NCBI GenBank assembly: GCA_003050565.1
Contig: PEBW01000003.1
Coordinates: 1-64,000, forward strand
Length of the DNA: 64,000 bases
Source: Brockia lithotrophica
Lineage (GTDB): Bacteria > Bacillota > Bacilli > Thermicanales > DSM-22653
Direction: 5' to 3'
Below the pieces are notes generated by a model. That model made no database searches. It saw only the letters and a list, made by a program, of their open reading frames with translations, and was not told where the DNA came from. Of this stretch, positions 51,630-61,007 are shown piece after piece. Each line of letters opens with the position of its first letter. The stretch's first letter is position 1. The position numbers and the translations under genes were made by a program.

Positions 51630-51888
51630 CCTCGGCTCTGCCGCCCTTCCGTCCCAGGGTAAGGAAGGTGGCCTCCGCGCGTTCTCGCCTCCGCCGGGCG
51701 CGGAGGGCTTCCCGCGGGAGCAGGACCTTTCCCATGGGTACGGCGGCAGAGGCGGAAGTAGAACGGTCCGGAAAGGCGCCCGAAACGCCTTCCCGCCGAG
51801 TGTACGGCGCGATCCTCGGTACGGCGGGGCCCCCGATCGATGCCGAGACGGTAAGGGGAAGCCTTCTCTCCGATGCGAACGACGCGAA

Positions 51889-53241
51889 TCAGCCCTCCCG
51901 GGACTCAAGGGATTCCCAGAGGCGGAAAAACGACGGGAAGGAGACGGCAACGGCCTCGTACCCGCGGAGGAGGGAAGTCCCCTCGCGGACGAGGGCGGCC
52001 GCCACGGCAAAGGACATGGCGAGCCGGTGGTCGCCCGCCGCATCTCCCGAAGAGCCGCGGAGCGGCGTAGGTCCCTCGACGACGAAACCGTCCGGACGTT
52101 CGGAAATCTCGGCGCCCATGGGGCGGAGGAGGCGGACGATCTCCGCGATGCGGTCGGATTCCTTCACGCGGAGTTCGGATGCCCCTTCGACGACCGTACG
52201 GCCCTCCGCCTGCGTCGCGAGGACGGCGAGAAGCGGGAGTTCGTCGATGAGGCGGGGGACGTCCTCCGCGCCTACGGTCACCCCGTGCAGGCGGGAAGAC
52301 GCGACGCGCACGGAACCCACGGGCTCTCCCCAGAACTCTCCCTCTTCCGACACCTCGACCGTCGCGCCCATCTTTCGCAGGACGTCGAGAAAGCCGGTGC
52401 GCGTCGGGTTGAGGCCCACCTCGCGCACGACGACCTCCGCATCCGGGTGGGCGGCGGCGAGTCCGAGAAAAAACGCGGCGGAGGAGATGTCTCCGGGCAC
52501 GCGGATTCGATGGTCGCCCTCGGGGACAAACGGCCCCCGAAGCACGAGGCGCCTTACCCCGTCCCCACCTCCCGGTTCGACCGCGAGGGGCGCGCCGAGG
52601 GCGCGAAGGAGGCGCTCGGTGTGGTCGCGGCTCACGACGGGTTCCTCGACGACGTGCTCACCCTCCGTGCCGAGACCGGCGAAGAGAAGGGCGGACTTCA
52701 CCTGCGCGCTGGCCACGGGAAGGCGGACGGACAGCGGGCGAAGGTTTCCCCCGCGGACGGCCAGGGGGAGGTACTCGCCGTCGGCGCGGCCGAGTACCGC
52801 GGCCCCCGCCCGGCGAAGCGGATCGACGACGCGGCGCATGGGGCGGCGGGCGAGGGAGTCGTCGCCGTCGAACACGACGGCGATCGGATACGGCGCCACA
52901 AGGCCGAGGGCGAGGCGCAAGGTCGTCCCGGAGTTTCCCGCGTCGATCACGTGCCGGGGCTCATGCCAACGGCCGGGACCTAAGCTCGCGAGTCGGACCG
53001 CAAGGGCGTCGACGCCCGCGGTGTCGGGGACCACGGCGACGTCGACGCCCAGGGCCCGGACGAGGCGAAGGGTCGCCTCGACGTCCTGGGAGGCGAGGAC
53101 GCCGCGGGCCTCCACCTTCCCCCGGTTCAACGCGCCGAGCATGAGGATCCGATGGGAGAGGGACTTGTCCCCGGGCACGCGCCCGTCGAAGCGCACGCGC
53201 CGAATGGGGCGCAAAGGCAGGGCGGTCGACGGATCGGACAT
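51889..53241 (-). CDS. aroA: EPSP synthase (3-phosphoshikimate 1-carboxyvinyltransferase)
   Basis: A 450-residue enzyme of the shikimate pathway: transfers enolpyruvyl from PEP to shikimate 3-phosphate. Motifs: GDKSLSHRILML, AGNSGTTLRL, RRPMRRVVDPL, SAQVKSALLFAGL, VPGDISSAAFFL, and ELRVKESDRIAEI with DHRLAMSFAVAA. ATG at 53241 after GAGGGAGGG. Follows tyrA by 142 bp. Confidence 0.97.
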   Translation of the reverse strand: MSDPSTALPLRPIRRVRFDGRVPGDKSLSHRILMLGALNRGKVEARGVLASQDVEATLRLVRALGVDVAVVPDTAGVDALAVRLASLGPGRWHEPRHVIDAGNSGTTLRLALGLVAPYPIAVVFDGDDSLARRPMRRVVDPLRRAGAAVLGRADGEYLPLAVRGGNLRPLSVRLPVASAQVKSALLFAGLGTEGEHVVEEPVVSRDHTERLLRALGAPLAVEPGGGDGVRRLVLRGPFVPEGDHRIRVPGDISSAAFFLGLAAAHPDAEVVVREVGLNPTRTGFLDVLRKMGATVEVSEEGEFWGEPVGSVRVASSRLHGVTVGAEDVPRLIDELPLLAVLATQAEGRTVVEGASELRVKESDRIAEIVRLLRPMGAEISERPDGFVVEGPTPLRGSSGDAAGDHRLAMSFAVAAALVREGTSLLRGYEAVAVSFPSFFRLWESLESREG

Positions 53242-53383
53242 GGGCGCATTCCCTCCCTCGCGTCGTGGAGAGATTCCGGAAAAGGGGCGGACCGTAGGTC
53301 CCGAGGCGACGTCTCTGCGGAGGGCGCGGTGCGCATCCCCCCCCCGGGTGGAGGAGGCGGACCGTGGGCGACCCGACGGTGTC

Positions 53384-54550
53384 TCAGCGGGGAAATTCCA
53401 CGTCGTAGCCGGCTTCCCGCAGTACTTCGTGGGCGCGAAGGAGGTCGGTTTCGTTGCGAAACGCCAGGCGGAGGATCCCCCAGACGTCTTCCCGGAGTTC
53501 GAGGATCTCGAGGTTGGTGAGGTTGATCCCTTGCTCGCCCAGAAGCGTGGTGAGCCGCCCGATCTCCCCCGGGCGGTCCGCGATGCGCGCGTAAAGTTCG
53601 AACAAGGGGTGGATCGCCCCGCGCCGCTTTTCCGGAAGGGCGCGGCGATAGCGCGAAGCTTCGGAAAAAAACCGATACAAAAACTCGTCGACGTCCGCCG
53701 TCCCTTCGAGGTCCCGGTCGGGGTCTTCCGCTTCCCCGGAGACGTCGACGCTCCGGAGGAGCCGCGCGAGGGTTTCGGCGCGGCGGGCAATTTCTTCGAG
53801 GTACGCCCCCACCACCTCGCGATTCTCGAGGAGGATGTCCCGCCACATGGCCGGATCTCCCTCGGCGATGCGGGTGAGGTCTTTGAACCCTCCCGCCGCG
53901 AGGAAGTAGTACCAGTCGCTCTCGCTTCGCCGCTCGAGGACCATGTGCACGAGGAGGGCGGCGACCACGTGGGGGAGGTGACTCACGAGGCCTACGACGC
54001 GGTCGTGGACGTCCGGATCCATGGTCACGATCTTCGCGCGCGTCGGTGCGAGCACCTCGCGGACGAGCGCCAAGGCGCCCTCCGGCGTGCCCGCCGCGGG
54101 GCAGAGGACGTAGTACGCGTTTTCGAACAAATCCGCATGCGCCGCCTCCAGCCCCGCCTTGTGCGAACCCGCCATGGGGTGGCCGCCCACGAAGTACACG
54201 CCTCGGTCGCGAAAGACCTCCTCCGCAAGGCGCACGATTCCCGCCTTCGTGCTCCCCACGTCCGTGATCACCGCTCCCGGGCGCAGGCGCGCCGTGCGCA
54301 AGGATTCGAGCAAGGCGCGAATCGTCCGCACGGGCGTGGCGAGGACGATCACGTCGTACGCGGACGCGGCGCGCAGAAAATCGGGTTCTTCGCGGGAGAT
54401 GAAGCCTAGTTCACGGGCCCGGCGTATGCGCCCCGGAACGGCGTCCGTCCCCCCGACCTCCCAACCGCCGCGCGTGAGCGCAGCGGCGAGCGAACCGCCG
54501 ATGAGGCCGAGGCCGACGATGAGCACGCGTATCTCCACCGAAGTTCTCAC
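53384..54550 (-). CDS. tyrA: Prephenate dehydrogenase with ACT domain
   Basis: A 388-residue enzyme that makes 4-hydroxyphenylpyruvate for tyrosine. N-terminal NAD site VLIVGLGLIGGSLAAAL, active-site GGHPMAGSHKAGL and SHLPHVVAALL, and a C-terminal ACT domain (about 318-388: ARIADRPGEIGRLTTLLGEQGINLTNLEI) for feedback control. GTG at 54550 overlaps the hisC stop (GTGA). Confidence 0.96.
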   Translation of the reverse strand: MRTSVEIRVLIVGLGLIGGSLAAALTRGGWEVGGTDAVPGRIRRARELGFISREEPDFLRAASAYDVIVLATPVRTIRALLESLRTARLRPGAVITDVGSTKAGIVRLAEEVFRDRGVYFVGGHPMAGSHKAGLEAAHADLFENAYYVLCPAAGTPEGALALVREVLAPTRAKIVTMDPDVHDRVVGLVSHLPHVVAALLVHMVLERRSESDWYYFLAAGGFKDLTRIAEGDPAMWRDILLENREVVGAYLEEIARRAETLARLLRSVDVSGEAEDPDRDLEGTADVDEFLYRFFSEASRYRRALPEKRRGAIHPLFELYARIADRPGEIGRLTTLLGEQGINLTNLEILELREDVWGILRLAFRNETDLLRAHEVLREAGYDVEFPR

Positions 54551-55785
54551 CTCGACAGTTCGTCAGGGTGCCACCCCGCGGCGTACCTTTCCCGAAGGGC
54601 GCGGAAGGCCGCCACCGCGCGATCTATGTCGTCTTCCGTTCCCACGGAAATCCGAAGCCCGAGCGGCGGAAAGGGACGGACGATGACGCCCGCGCGCTTC
54701 AGGCGGGCGTGGGCCTCGCCTATAGAGATTTCCCCCGCCTCCCCGGGCAAGCTCCCCGCCGGGCAATCGGAAGACGCGAGCAGCCGACGGGCCTCTTCGG
54801 TCGCCCAGGGCACGAATACGAAGTTCGTTTCCGAGGGAAGCACGGGGTACCCGAGTTCCCGCAGTTCGCCGGCGAGGCGTTCCCGCGCCGCGCGCGTACG
54901 GCGGACGACCCGAAAGACGTGCTCCTCGTCCTCGAGCGCCGCTTCGGCAGCCCGCTGGGCAAGGGCAGAGAGGTTGAAGGGGCGCCGCGCCTCTTCCAAG
55001 AACTCTACGAGCTCGGGCCGCCCTACGGCGTAGCCCACGCGCAAGCCCGCGAGGCCGTAGGCCTTGGAAAACGTCCGAAGCGCCAGGACGTTCGGCTGCC
55101 GCCGTGCGAGTTCGACGCCCGACGGCGCCGCACCGGGCGCGACGTATTCGGCGTACGCCTCGTCGTAGACGAGGAGGACGTCGGGAGGAAGTTCGGCGAC
55201 GAAGGACTCCACGGCCGCGGGGTCCACGGCCGTGCCCAAGGGGTTGTCCGGCACGTCGAGCCACACGAGGCGCACGTCTTCCCGCCTGCGGACGCTCTCC
55301 GCCAGGGCCGCGAGGTCGTGCCGCCCCTCCCGCACGGGAACTTCCACGGCCTCCGCGCCGAAGAGGCGCGTGAGGATCGGGTACATGGCAAAGCTCGGCC
55401 GGCTCATCACGGCCGCCGCGCCGGGTTCCAGAAAGCGGGCGGCGATCGTCTGGAGGACGTCCTCGAGACCCGCGCCGACAAAGATCCAAGACGGATCGAC
55501 CCCGTGGCGGCGCGCAAGCGCCGCGCGCAGGGAGCGGGAGGCTCCGTCCGGGTAGCGGAGGAGGACCTCTGGGTCGCCTGCGGCTTCCCGTAACGCGGCG
55601 AGGACCTGCGGAGAAGGGCCGTAAGGGTTCTCGTTGGAGGAAAGCTTGGCGACGGCTGCAGGCGATAGGCCCGCTTCCCGCGCCACGTCCGCGGGAGATT
55701 CTCCGGGCACGTAGCGAACGAGGCCGCTGCGGTCGTTCGCGCGAATGCGAACCTCGCCGCCAAGCGGCTCAGAGGGCGAGGTCAC
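54547..55785 (-). CDS. hisC: Histidinol-phosphate aminotransferase
   Basis: A 412-residue PLP aminotransferase, family I. LSSNENPYGPSP, the PLP Lys in TFSKAYGLAGLRVGYAVG, and the C-terminal GLRISVGTEDDIDRAV are visible. In Bacilli the enzyme in this place also serves tyrosine and phenylalanine. GTG start at 55785 after GGGGGGAG, overlapping the asparagine-synthetase-like gene by 17 bp. An N-terminal extension of about 15 residues is present. Confidence 0.95.
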   Translation of the reverse strand: MTSPSEPLGGEVRIRANDRSGLVRYVPGESPADVAREAGLSPAAVAKLSSNENPYGPSPQVLAALREAAGDPEVLLRYPDGASRSLRAALARRHGVDPSWIFVGAGLEDVLQTIAARFLEPGAAAVMSRPSFAMYPILTRLFGAEAVEVPVREGRHDLAALAESVRRREDVRLVWLDVPDNPLGTAVDPAAVESFVAELPPDVLLVYDEAYAEYVAPGAAPSGVELARRQPNVLALRTFSKAYGLAGLRVGYAVGRPELVEFLEEARRPFNLSALAQRAAEAALEDEEHVFRVVRRTRAARERLAGELRELGYPVLPSETNFVFVPWATEEARRLLASSDCPAGSLPGEAGEISIGEAHARLKRAGVIVRPFPPLGLRISVGTEDDIDRAVAAFRALRERYAAGWHPDELSR

Positions 55786-57751
55786 GGGAGACTCCCCCCT
55801 TTTCCGAAGAGACGCCCGCGCGCGCCGCCGAGGAGAGGAAGACCTCCGACCACAAGGCGAGGGCGTAGAGGACGTAGAGCTTGCGGGCGTTGTCCCGCCT
55901 CCCCTCCACGTGCTCGCGGGCGAGCGAAGCGGCGTAGCCGACGTCGAGAAATGCGGCCGCCGGCGATTCGGCGATGCGGGCGACGACCCGATCGGCGTAC
56001 CCCTGGCGCAGCCAGTCGCGGAGCGGCACGGGAAAGCCGAGCTTCGGCCGGTCGACGACGTGCGGGGGAAGGATGTCGCGGAAGGCTTGGCGGACGATGT
56101 ACTTGCTCTGACCGCCCCGCACCTTGAACGACGAGGGCACACGCGAGGCGAGGCGGTAGACGTCGAAGTGCATGAAGGGCATACCCAGCTGCACGCCGTG
56201 CGCCGCCGTCGAGCGTTCTCCCTTTACGAGGATGTCGCCGGGGAGCCAGAGGTTGAGGTCGACGAGCTGCATGCGCGCGACGTCGTCCACGGCGGGAGGC
56301 AGGGAGGCGTAGACCTCCCTCGCCCACGAAAAGGCGTCGCGTGCCCCGCGGAGCACGTCGCGAATTTCCGGGCGAAAGGCCGCAAACCGGTCCTCGGTGA
56401 AGACCTTGGCGTTCCCCACGTAGCGCTCCTCCAAGGGGGTCACGGAGCGCAAGAGGTAGTTCTTTCCGTAAAATCCCGGGAGGCTGCGGAAGAACACGCG
56501 GAGCGCGCGGCGCACCGGCAGGGGGAGGTGGCCCGCCCAGGAGACGGCGGCCGGCTCCAGGTAGATGCGGTACCCGGCGAAGAACTCGTCGGCCCCCTCG
56601 CCGGACAGGACCTTGCGGACGTACTCCGCCGCGCGGCCCGCGAGGAGGTAGAGCCCCACGGCCGAAGGATCCCCGAGGGGTTCGTCGAAGGCAGAGGCGG
56701 CCTCCCCCGCCCGCCCGAAGTACTCGTCGGGCGTCACGGGCCAAAACCGGTGCTCCGTTCCCAAGAAGCGCGCCGTCGCCTCCGCCAGGGGACATTCGTC
56801 GTTCGGACCCCCGAAGCACACGGAAAACGTCCGCACGTCTCCGCGCCTCCGGGCGAGCGCCGCCAAGATCGAGGAATCGACCCCGCTGGAGAGAAGGACG
56901 CCGGTTTCGCCCGGAATCCACTCCGCGTCAAACGTTCGCTCCACCGTCGCGCGGATCGCCCGCTTCCAAAACTCCTCCGTCCGCTCCACGGGATCGACGG
57001 TCGGGGCGAAGTAACGCACTTCGTCCACACCCGCGGGTCGAAAGCGGAGGAAGTGGCCGGGGCGAAGGCGAAACACCTCGCGAAACGGCGTAAAGGGCCC
57101 GGGGACGTACTGCAAGGTGAGGTACATGAGCAAGGCTTCGAAGTTCACTTCGGGCAACCGCGAAAGGGCGGGCAGAAGGGCCTTGAGCTCGGAAGCGAAG
57201 GCCAGGTTTCCGTCTCCTGCGGAGTAGAACAGGGGGCGAACGCCAAAGGGATCGCGGACGAGGTACAGCGTTTCCGCTCCGGGGTCGTGGAGCACGAGGA
57301 CGAAGGCGCCGTGGAGGTACGAAAACGCGCCCTCCCCGAACCGGTCGTACAGGGCGAGGATCGCCCGTTCGGCCTCGCTCCCCACCACGTTCTCCGGAAG
57401 CCTTCCTCCGGAGAGGAGACGGGCATAGCGCAGAAGCCCGCGCGCGTTGGCCGGCCTTCCATCGAAGAGGGCGTAGCGCCCCGTTCGAAGGTCTACGGCG
57501 CCCCGGCGCACGCCGAGGGCCCTCACCTCCCCTTCCGGAAAATCACCATCCGAGGCGTCGGGAGATTTCCGGTCGAGCCAAACGCCGATCCCCACTTCTT
57601 CCCGCCGATAGGCGATCTCCGGCGAGCCTCGGTGCAACGCGCGCCCGGCCATCGCCTCGAGGACGCTGTCGCGAGAAAGGCTCGCCTCGTCGCCCTTTCC
57701 GCCCGCCGCACTCGGACGAACGAACCGCGCAACACCCCAAAGCCCGCTCAT
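55769..57751 (-). CDS. Asparagine-synthetase-like protein lacking the N-terminal cysteine
   Basis: A 660-residue AsnB/AsnO-type protein. The C-terminal synthetase half is well kept: LLSSGVDSSILAALA (PP-loop), the phosphate and Asp sites SGEGADEFFAGY and GERSTAAHGVQLGMPF, and GQSKYIVRQAFRDILPP. In the N-terminal half the fold is recognisable (HRG, LVRDPFGVRPLFYS), but the catalytic Cys of MCGxxG is Ser (MSGLWG) and the NGEIYN segment reads FDGRPAN. Glutamine hydrolysis is therefore unlikely; free ammonia or another amine may be used. ATG at 57751. It lies before hisC with overlapping ends. An upstream in-frame extension is not homologous. Confidence 0.85.
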   Translation of the reverse strand: MSGLWGVARFVRPSAAGGKGDEASLSRDSVLEAMAGRALHRGSPEIAYRREEVGIGVWLDRKSPDASDGDFPEGEVRALGVRRGAVDLRTGRYALFDGRPANARGLLRYARLLSGGRLPENVVGSEAERAILALYDRFGEGAFSYLHGAFVLVLHDPGAETLYLVRDPFGVRPLFYSAGDGNLAFASELKALLPALSRLPEVNFEALLMYLTLQYVPGPFTPFREVFRLRPGHFLRFRPAGVDEVRYFAPTVDPVERTEEFWKRAIRATVERTFDAEWIPGETGVLLSSGVDSSILAALARRRGDVRTFSVCFGGPNDECPLAEATARFLGTEHRFWPVTPDEYFGRAGEAASAFDEPLGDPSAVGLYLLAGRAAEYVRKVLSGEGADEFFAGYRIYLEPAAVSWAGHLPLPVRRALRVFFRSLPGFYGKNYLLRSVTPLEERYVGNAKVFTEDRFAAFRPEIRDVLRGARDAFSWAREVYASLPPAVDDVARMQLVDLNLWLPGDILVKGERSTAAHGVQLGMPFMHFDVYRLASRVPSSFKVRGGQSKYIVRQAFRDILPPHVVDRPKLGFPVPLRDWLRQGYADRVVARIAESPAAAFLDVGYAASLAREHVEGRRDNARKLYVLYALALWSEVFLSSAARAGVSSEKGGVSRDLAL

Positions 57752-57971
57752 CCCGCGCCATCTCCTTCGCCAAGAGCAATATCGTTTCACGAGCCACCGC
57801 ACGTTGCACCGCTTGTACGATCTTTTGTCTGAATTTCTCTCTCCCGTTTCGCCAAAGAAAAAATCGAAAATCGCCGGAGTCTCTGGAAAACCGGGAAAGG
57901 AGAAACCCCCAGAACACAACTATCTTACTCCCTAGCCCACGAAGGTGCAACGCGCATCGGGAAATCGGAGA

Positions 57972-57996
57972 CTTCCCCGCGTTCCGCGCGGGGAAG
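57972..57996. other. Perfect 10-bp stem-loop in the divergent region
   Basis: CTTCCCCGCG-TTCCG-CGCGGGGAAG, between the divergent asparagine-synthetase-like gene and the small exported protein. No T-run on either side. The 57752-58114 gap holds only this stem, the TTTCTAAGG repeats and the start site of each gene. Confidence 0.55.
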
Positions 57997-58017
57997 ATCC
58001 CCGTACAACTCGCACGC

Positions 58018-58037
58018 TTTCTAAGGAATTTCTAAGG
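58018..58037 (+). promoter_or_regulatory. Two TTTCTAAGG direct repeats, one helical turn apart
   Basis: TTTCTAAGG at 58018-58026 and 58029-58037, 11 bp between starts. Tandem repeats with this period are typical binding sites of OmpR/PhoP-type response regulators. They lie 78-97 bp before the GTG of the exported protein. Confidence 0.45.
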
Positions 58038-58114
58038 TTGGCGAGGTACGGTAAAGCCGGAGGCGGAAAAAGCCTCCTTCCCCACACCGACTTCGGAAGG
58101 AAGGAGGGAGACAC

Positions 58115-58675
58115 GTGCTCCTTTCGGGAAAGCGTCTGGGTGCCGCGCTCCTCGGGGTTGCCCTTCTCGGGGGCACCATGGCACACGTCGCCTCGGCGGA
58201 AAGCACGACCGCGAACCAAGCACCCGGACAAGGTACGGGGGAACCCCCGGGCATCTGCGCGCAGCAAGGTCAGGCGGCGCAAAAGGCGATGCACGGCGCC
58301 CGCAGCCTCGTCGCCCGCTTCGCCGAAGCTTTGGGGATGGACCGCATGGACCTCGCCACGGAGCTCCGGAACGGGAAGTCCGTCGCGGAAGTGGCGCAGG
58401 AAAAGGGCGTATCTCCGGACGCGCTCGTCGCCAAGGCGCTCGAAGGCGTCAAGGAACGCCTCGACAAGGCGGTGGAAAACGGCCGGATCACGGCCGAGGA
58501 ACGCGACAAGCGCCTCGAGGAAGCCAAGGTACGCATCCAAGAGCGCATCGAAGCCAAGGGGACGGATGCTAAGCTCCGTTCCCGCCTCCACCGGCCGGAC
58601 TCCGCACCCGTACCCGGTGAAGGAAAAGGTGCCGGAAACGGCGCCTCCCGCACCACCTCGGGCTCCAACGCCTGA
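58115..58675 (+). CDS. Small exported protein with a charged helical repeat
   Basis: A 186-residue protein. A signal peptide (GKRLGAALLGVALLGGTMAHVASA) is cleaved before ESTT. The body contains a pattern common in exported Firmicute proteins of unknown role: LGMDRMDLATELRNGKSVAEVAQEKGVS, then LVAKALEGVKERLDKAVENGRITAEERDKRLEEAK. The tail is Gly/Ser-rich. One Cys follows the signal. GTG at 58115 with AAGGAGGGAG. It is on the opposite strand to the amino-acid operons and has its own terminator and candidate operator. Possibly an envelope-stress or metal-binding protein; not proven. Confidence 0.75.
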   Translation: MLLSGKRLGAALLGVALLGGTMAHVASAESTTANQAPGQGTGEPPGICAQQGQAAQKAMHGARSLVARFAEALGMDRMDLATELRNGKSVAEVAQEKGVSPDALVAKALEGVKERLDKAVENGRITAEERDKRLEEAKVRIQERIEAKGTDAKLRSRLHRPDSAPVPGEGKGAGNGASRTTSGSNA

Positions 58676-58722
58676 GGATTCTTCCCTCCTTCGCGCAAGG
58701 GCATCGCACCGCACAACGATTG

Positions 58723-58755
58723 GCCCGGAAGGTCCACGCCTTCCGGGCTTTTTTT
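58723..58755 (+). terminator. Terminator after the small exported protein gene
   Basis: GCCCGGAAGG-TCCACG-CCTTCCGGGC stem followed by seven T on the plus strand. Confidence 0.95.
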
Positions 58756-58824
58756 GCGGACTCGAGCGGCGATCGCAAAGGCGAGGCGTTCCCGGCGGCG
58801 CGGGGGCGTTTGCCGCCTTTAGCC

Positions 58825-59631
58825 TCACCACACACCGGAAAAGAGCTCGCGCACGAACTCCTCTGCGCTTCCCCCCTCGGCCCAGAGGTGGGCGAGGGCG
58901 CTCCCGACGATGATCCCTTCCGCGTGGGGGGCGAGCATCTCCACCTGGTCCCGGCGGTGGATCCCGAAACCCACGGCCACGGGAAGAGAAGTCGCCGCGC
59001 GGATTTCCGCGAGAAAGGCGAGGAGTTCCTGCGGCAGCTGCTCCCGTACGCCCGTCGTGCCCAGAGAAGATACGGCGTAGACAAACCCCTCCCGCCCCGC
59101 AAGTCGCTCGGCGATTCGCCCGCGGCTCGTGAGGGCGACGAGGGGGATGAGGGGAATGCCGACCGCGCGCAGGAAGGGGAGGACGTCGCCCGACTCCTCG
59201 GGAGGGAGGTCGGGTACGAGCACGGCGTCGACGCCGGCCGCGAGCGCTTCGCGGGCAAAGCGTTCCGCGCCGAAACGCAAGAGGGGATTCGTGTAGGCGA
59301 AGAGGACGAGGGGGAGGGAAAAGCCTTCGTCCCGCACGGCGCGCACAAAGGCCAGGGCCTCTCCGACCCCGAGCCGGTGGCGGAGCGCCCGCACCGCCGC
59401 CTCCCGGAGAACCGGACCGTCGGCCAGGGGATCGGAGTAGGGGACGCCGAGTTCCACGATCCCCGCCCCCGCGCGGGCGAGTTCCCAAAGGCGTGAGCGC
59501 GTCACCTCAGGCGTCGGGTCTCCCAAGGTGAGGTAGGGGATGAAGAGGGGCCGCGGGCCTCTGCGGAAGGCCGCCTCGATCGCCGCCGCCCCCCGAAGGT
59601 CGCGGAGGTTGCCTTCGGAAGCCGCGCTCAT
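58825..59631 (-). CDS. trpA: Tryptophan synthase, alpha subunit
   Basis: A 268-residue TIM-barrel lyase that releases indole from indole-3-glycerol phosphate. [25 protein letters not shown] (catalytic Glu in the LGVPYSDP motif), [10 protein letters not shown]-like [11 protein letters not shown] and [13 protein letters not shown] are visible. ATG at 59631 overlaps trpB stop (ATGA). Last gene of the trp operon. Confidence 0.96.
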   Translation of the reverse strand: MSAASEGNLRDLRGAAAIEAAFRRGPRPLFIPYLTLGDPTPEVTRSRLWELARAGAGIVELGVPYSDPLADGPVLREAAVRALRHRLGVGEALAFVRAVRDEGFSLPLVLFAYTNPLLRFGAERFAREALAAGVDAVLVPDLPPEESGDVLPFLRAVGIPLIPLVALTSRGRIAERLAGREGFVYAVSSLGTTGVREQLPQELLAFLAEIRAATSLPVAVGFGIHRRDQVEMLAPHAEGIIVGSALAHLWAEGGSAEEFVRELFSGVW

Positions 59632-60899
59632 CCCCGGTCCACCTGCGCACCTGCGTCGCCGACGAACTTCACCCCGCGCGCTTCTAAGAGCTCGAAGACG
59701 TGTCCGAGGTCCTTGTCTCCCCGCCCGGAGAGGTTGATGAGGATTGGGCCGGGAAACTCTTTTGCCCAGCGCTTCGCGTAGGCAACGGCGTGGGCGCTTT
59801 CGAGCGCCGGAATGATCCCTTCGAGGCGTGTGAGGTCGAGAAACGCCTCGAGTGCCTCGTCGTCTGTCACCGTTTCGTAGCGCACGCGCCCGATTTCCTT
59901 GAAGTAGGCGTGTTCTGGACCGACGCCCGGATAGTCGAGACCTGCGGAAATCGAGTGCGCCGGCAGGACGTTGCCCAGCTCGTCCTGCAGGATGTAGGAC
60001 TTCGCCCCGTGGAGCACGCCCACTTCTCCGGCGGTGAGGGAAGCGGCGTGCTTTCCCGTGGAAATTCCCAGTCCCCCGGCCTCCACGCCGACGATCTCCA
60101 CGGGCTCGTCGAGAAAGGCGTAGAAGAAGCCGATGGCGTTGCTCCCCCCGCCGACGGAAGCCACGACGCCGCGGGGGAGTTCGCCGGTCATCTCGAGGAA
60201 CTGCGCCCGCGCCTCCTCCCCGATCACCCGCTGGAAGTCGCGGACGAGCGACGGGTACGGGTGCGGACCGACCGCGGAGCCGAGGAGGTAGTACGTGTCC
60301 TCCACGTGCTCCACCCAGTAGCGGATCGCCTCGCTCACGGCGTCCTGGAGCGTACGCGTGCCCGTAGTCACGGGGACGACCTGCGCGCCGAGGAGGCGCA
60401 TGCGCGCCACGTTGGGAGCCTGACGGCGCATGTCCTCCTCGCCCATGAAGATCACCGCCTCCATTCCGAAGCGCGCGGCTACGGTGGCCGTGGCCACGCC
60501 GTGCTGTCCCGCCCCCGTCTCCGCCACGAGGCGGCGCTTCCCCAAGCGTTCCGCGAGAAGCGCCTGGCCCAAGGCGTGGTTGATCTTGTGCGCCCCCGTG
60601 TGGTTCAAGTCCTCGCGCTTCAGGTAGATGGGGGCGCCGTACGCCTCGGACAGGCGCGGTACGAAGGTCACGGGCGTGGGGCGCCCGGCGTATTCGCGAA
60701 GGAGCCGCCGGTACTCGGCGAGGAAGTCTTCGTCCTTGAGGTAGGTGTGGTACGCCTCTTCGAGTTCCTCGAGGGCGCGCACGAGCGTTTCCGGCACGTA
60801 GCGGCCGCCGTACGGACCGAAGTAGCCGTCGCCCTCCCCGTAGGGACGGGCGAGCCTTTTGCTTTCTCCGTAGGATTCCGTGGGTACGCCGCGGACCAT
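59628..60899 (-). CDS. trpB: Tryptophan synthase, beta subunit
   Basis: A 423-residue PLP enzyme joining indole and serine. [32 protein letters not shown] (PLP Lys), [14 protein letters not shown] and VGGGSNAIG match TrpB1. ATG at 60899 after GAGGAGG. Follows trpF by 108 bp. Confidence 0.97.
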   Translation of the reverse strand: MVRGVPTESYGESKRLARPYGEGDGYFGPYGGRYVPETLVRALEELEEAYHTYLKDEDFLAEYRRLLREYAGRPTPVTFVPRLSEAYGAPIYLKREDLNHTGAHKINHALGQALLAERLGKRRLVAETGAGQHGVATATVAARFGMEAVIFMGEEDMRRQAPNVARMRLLGAQVVPVTTGTRTLQDAVSEAIRYWVEHVEDTYYLLGSAVGPHPYPSLVRDFQRVIGEEARAQFLEMTGELPRGVVASVGGGSNAIGFFYAFLDEPVEIVGVEAGGLGISTGKHAASLTAGEVGVLHGAKSYILQDELGNVLPAHSISAGLDYPGVGPEHAYFKEIGRVRYETVTDDEALEAFLDLTRLEGIIPALESAHAVAYAKRWAKEFPGPILINLSGRGDKDLGHVFELLEARGVKFVGDAGAQVDRG

Positions 60900-61007
60900 C
60901 GTGTCCGACCTCCTCGATGAAGATGAAACGGCTGGCCGAAAGAGAAGTTAAGAAAGGCAAGCGCCCGCCGCCTCGGCAGGCCGCTTCGGGCCTTGGGGAA
61001 GCTCAAC

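Noticed and set aside
50722-51735. 337-codon Arg-rich minus-strand frame over the amidohydrolase-like gene
   Set aside because: Shadow frame; the alternative frame gives a recognisable fold.
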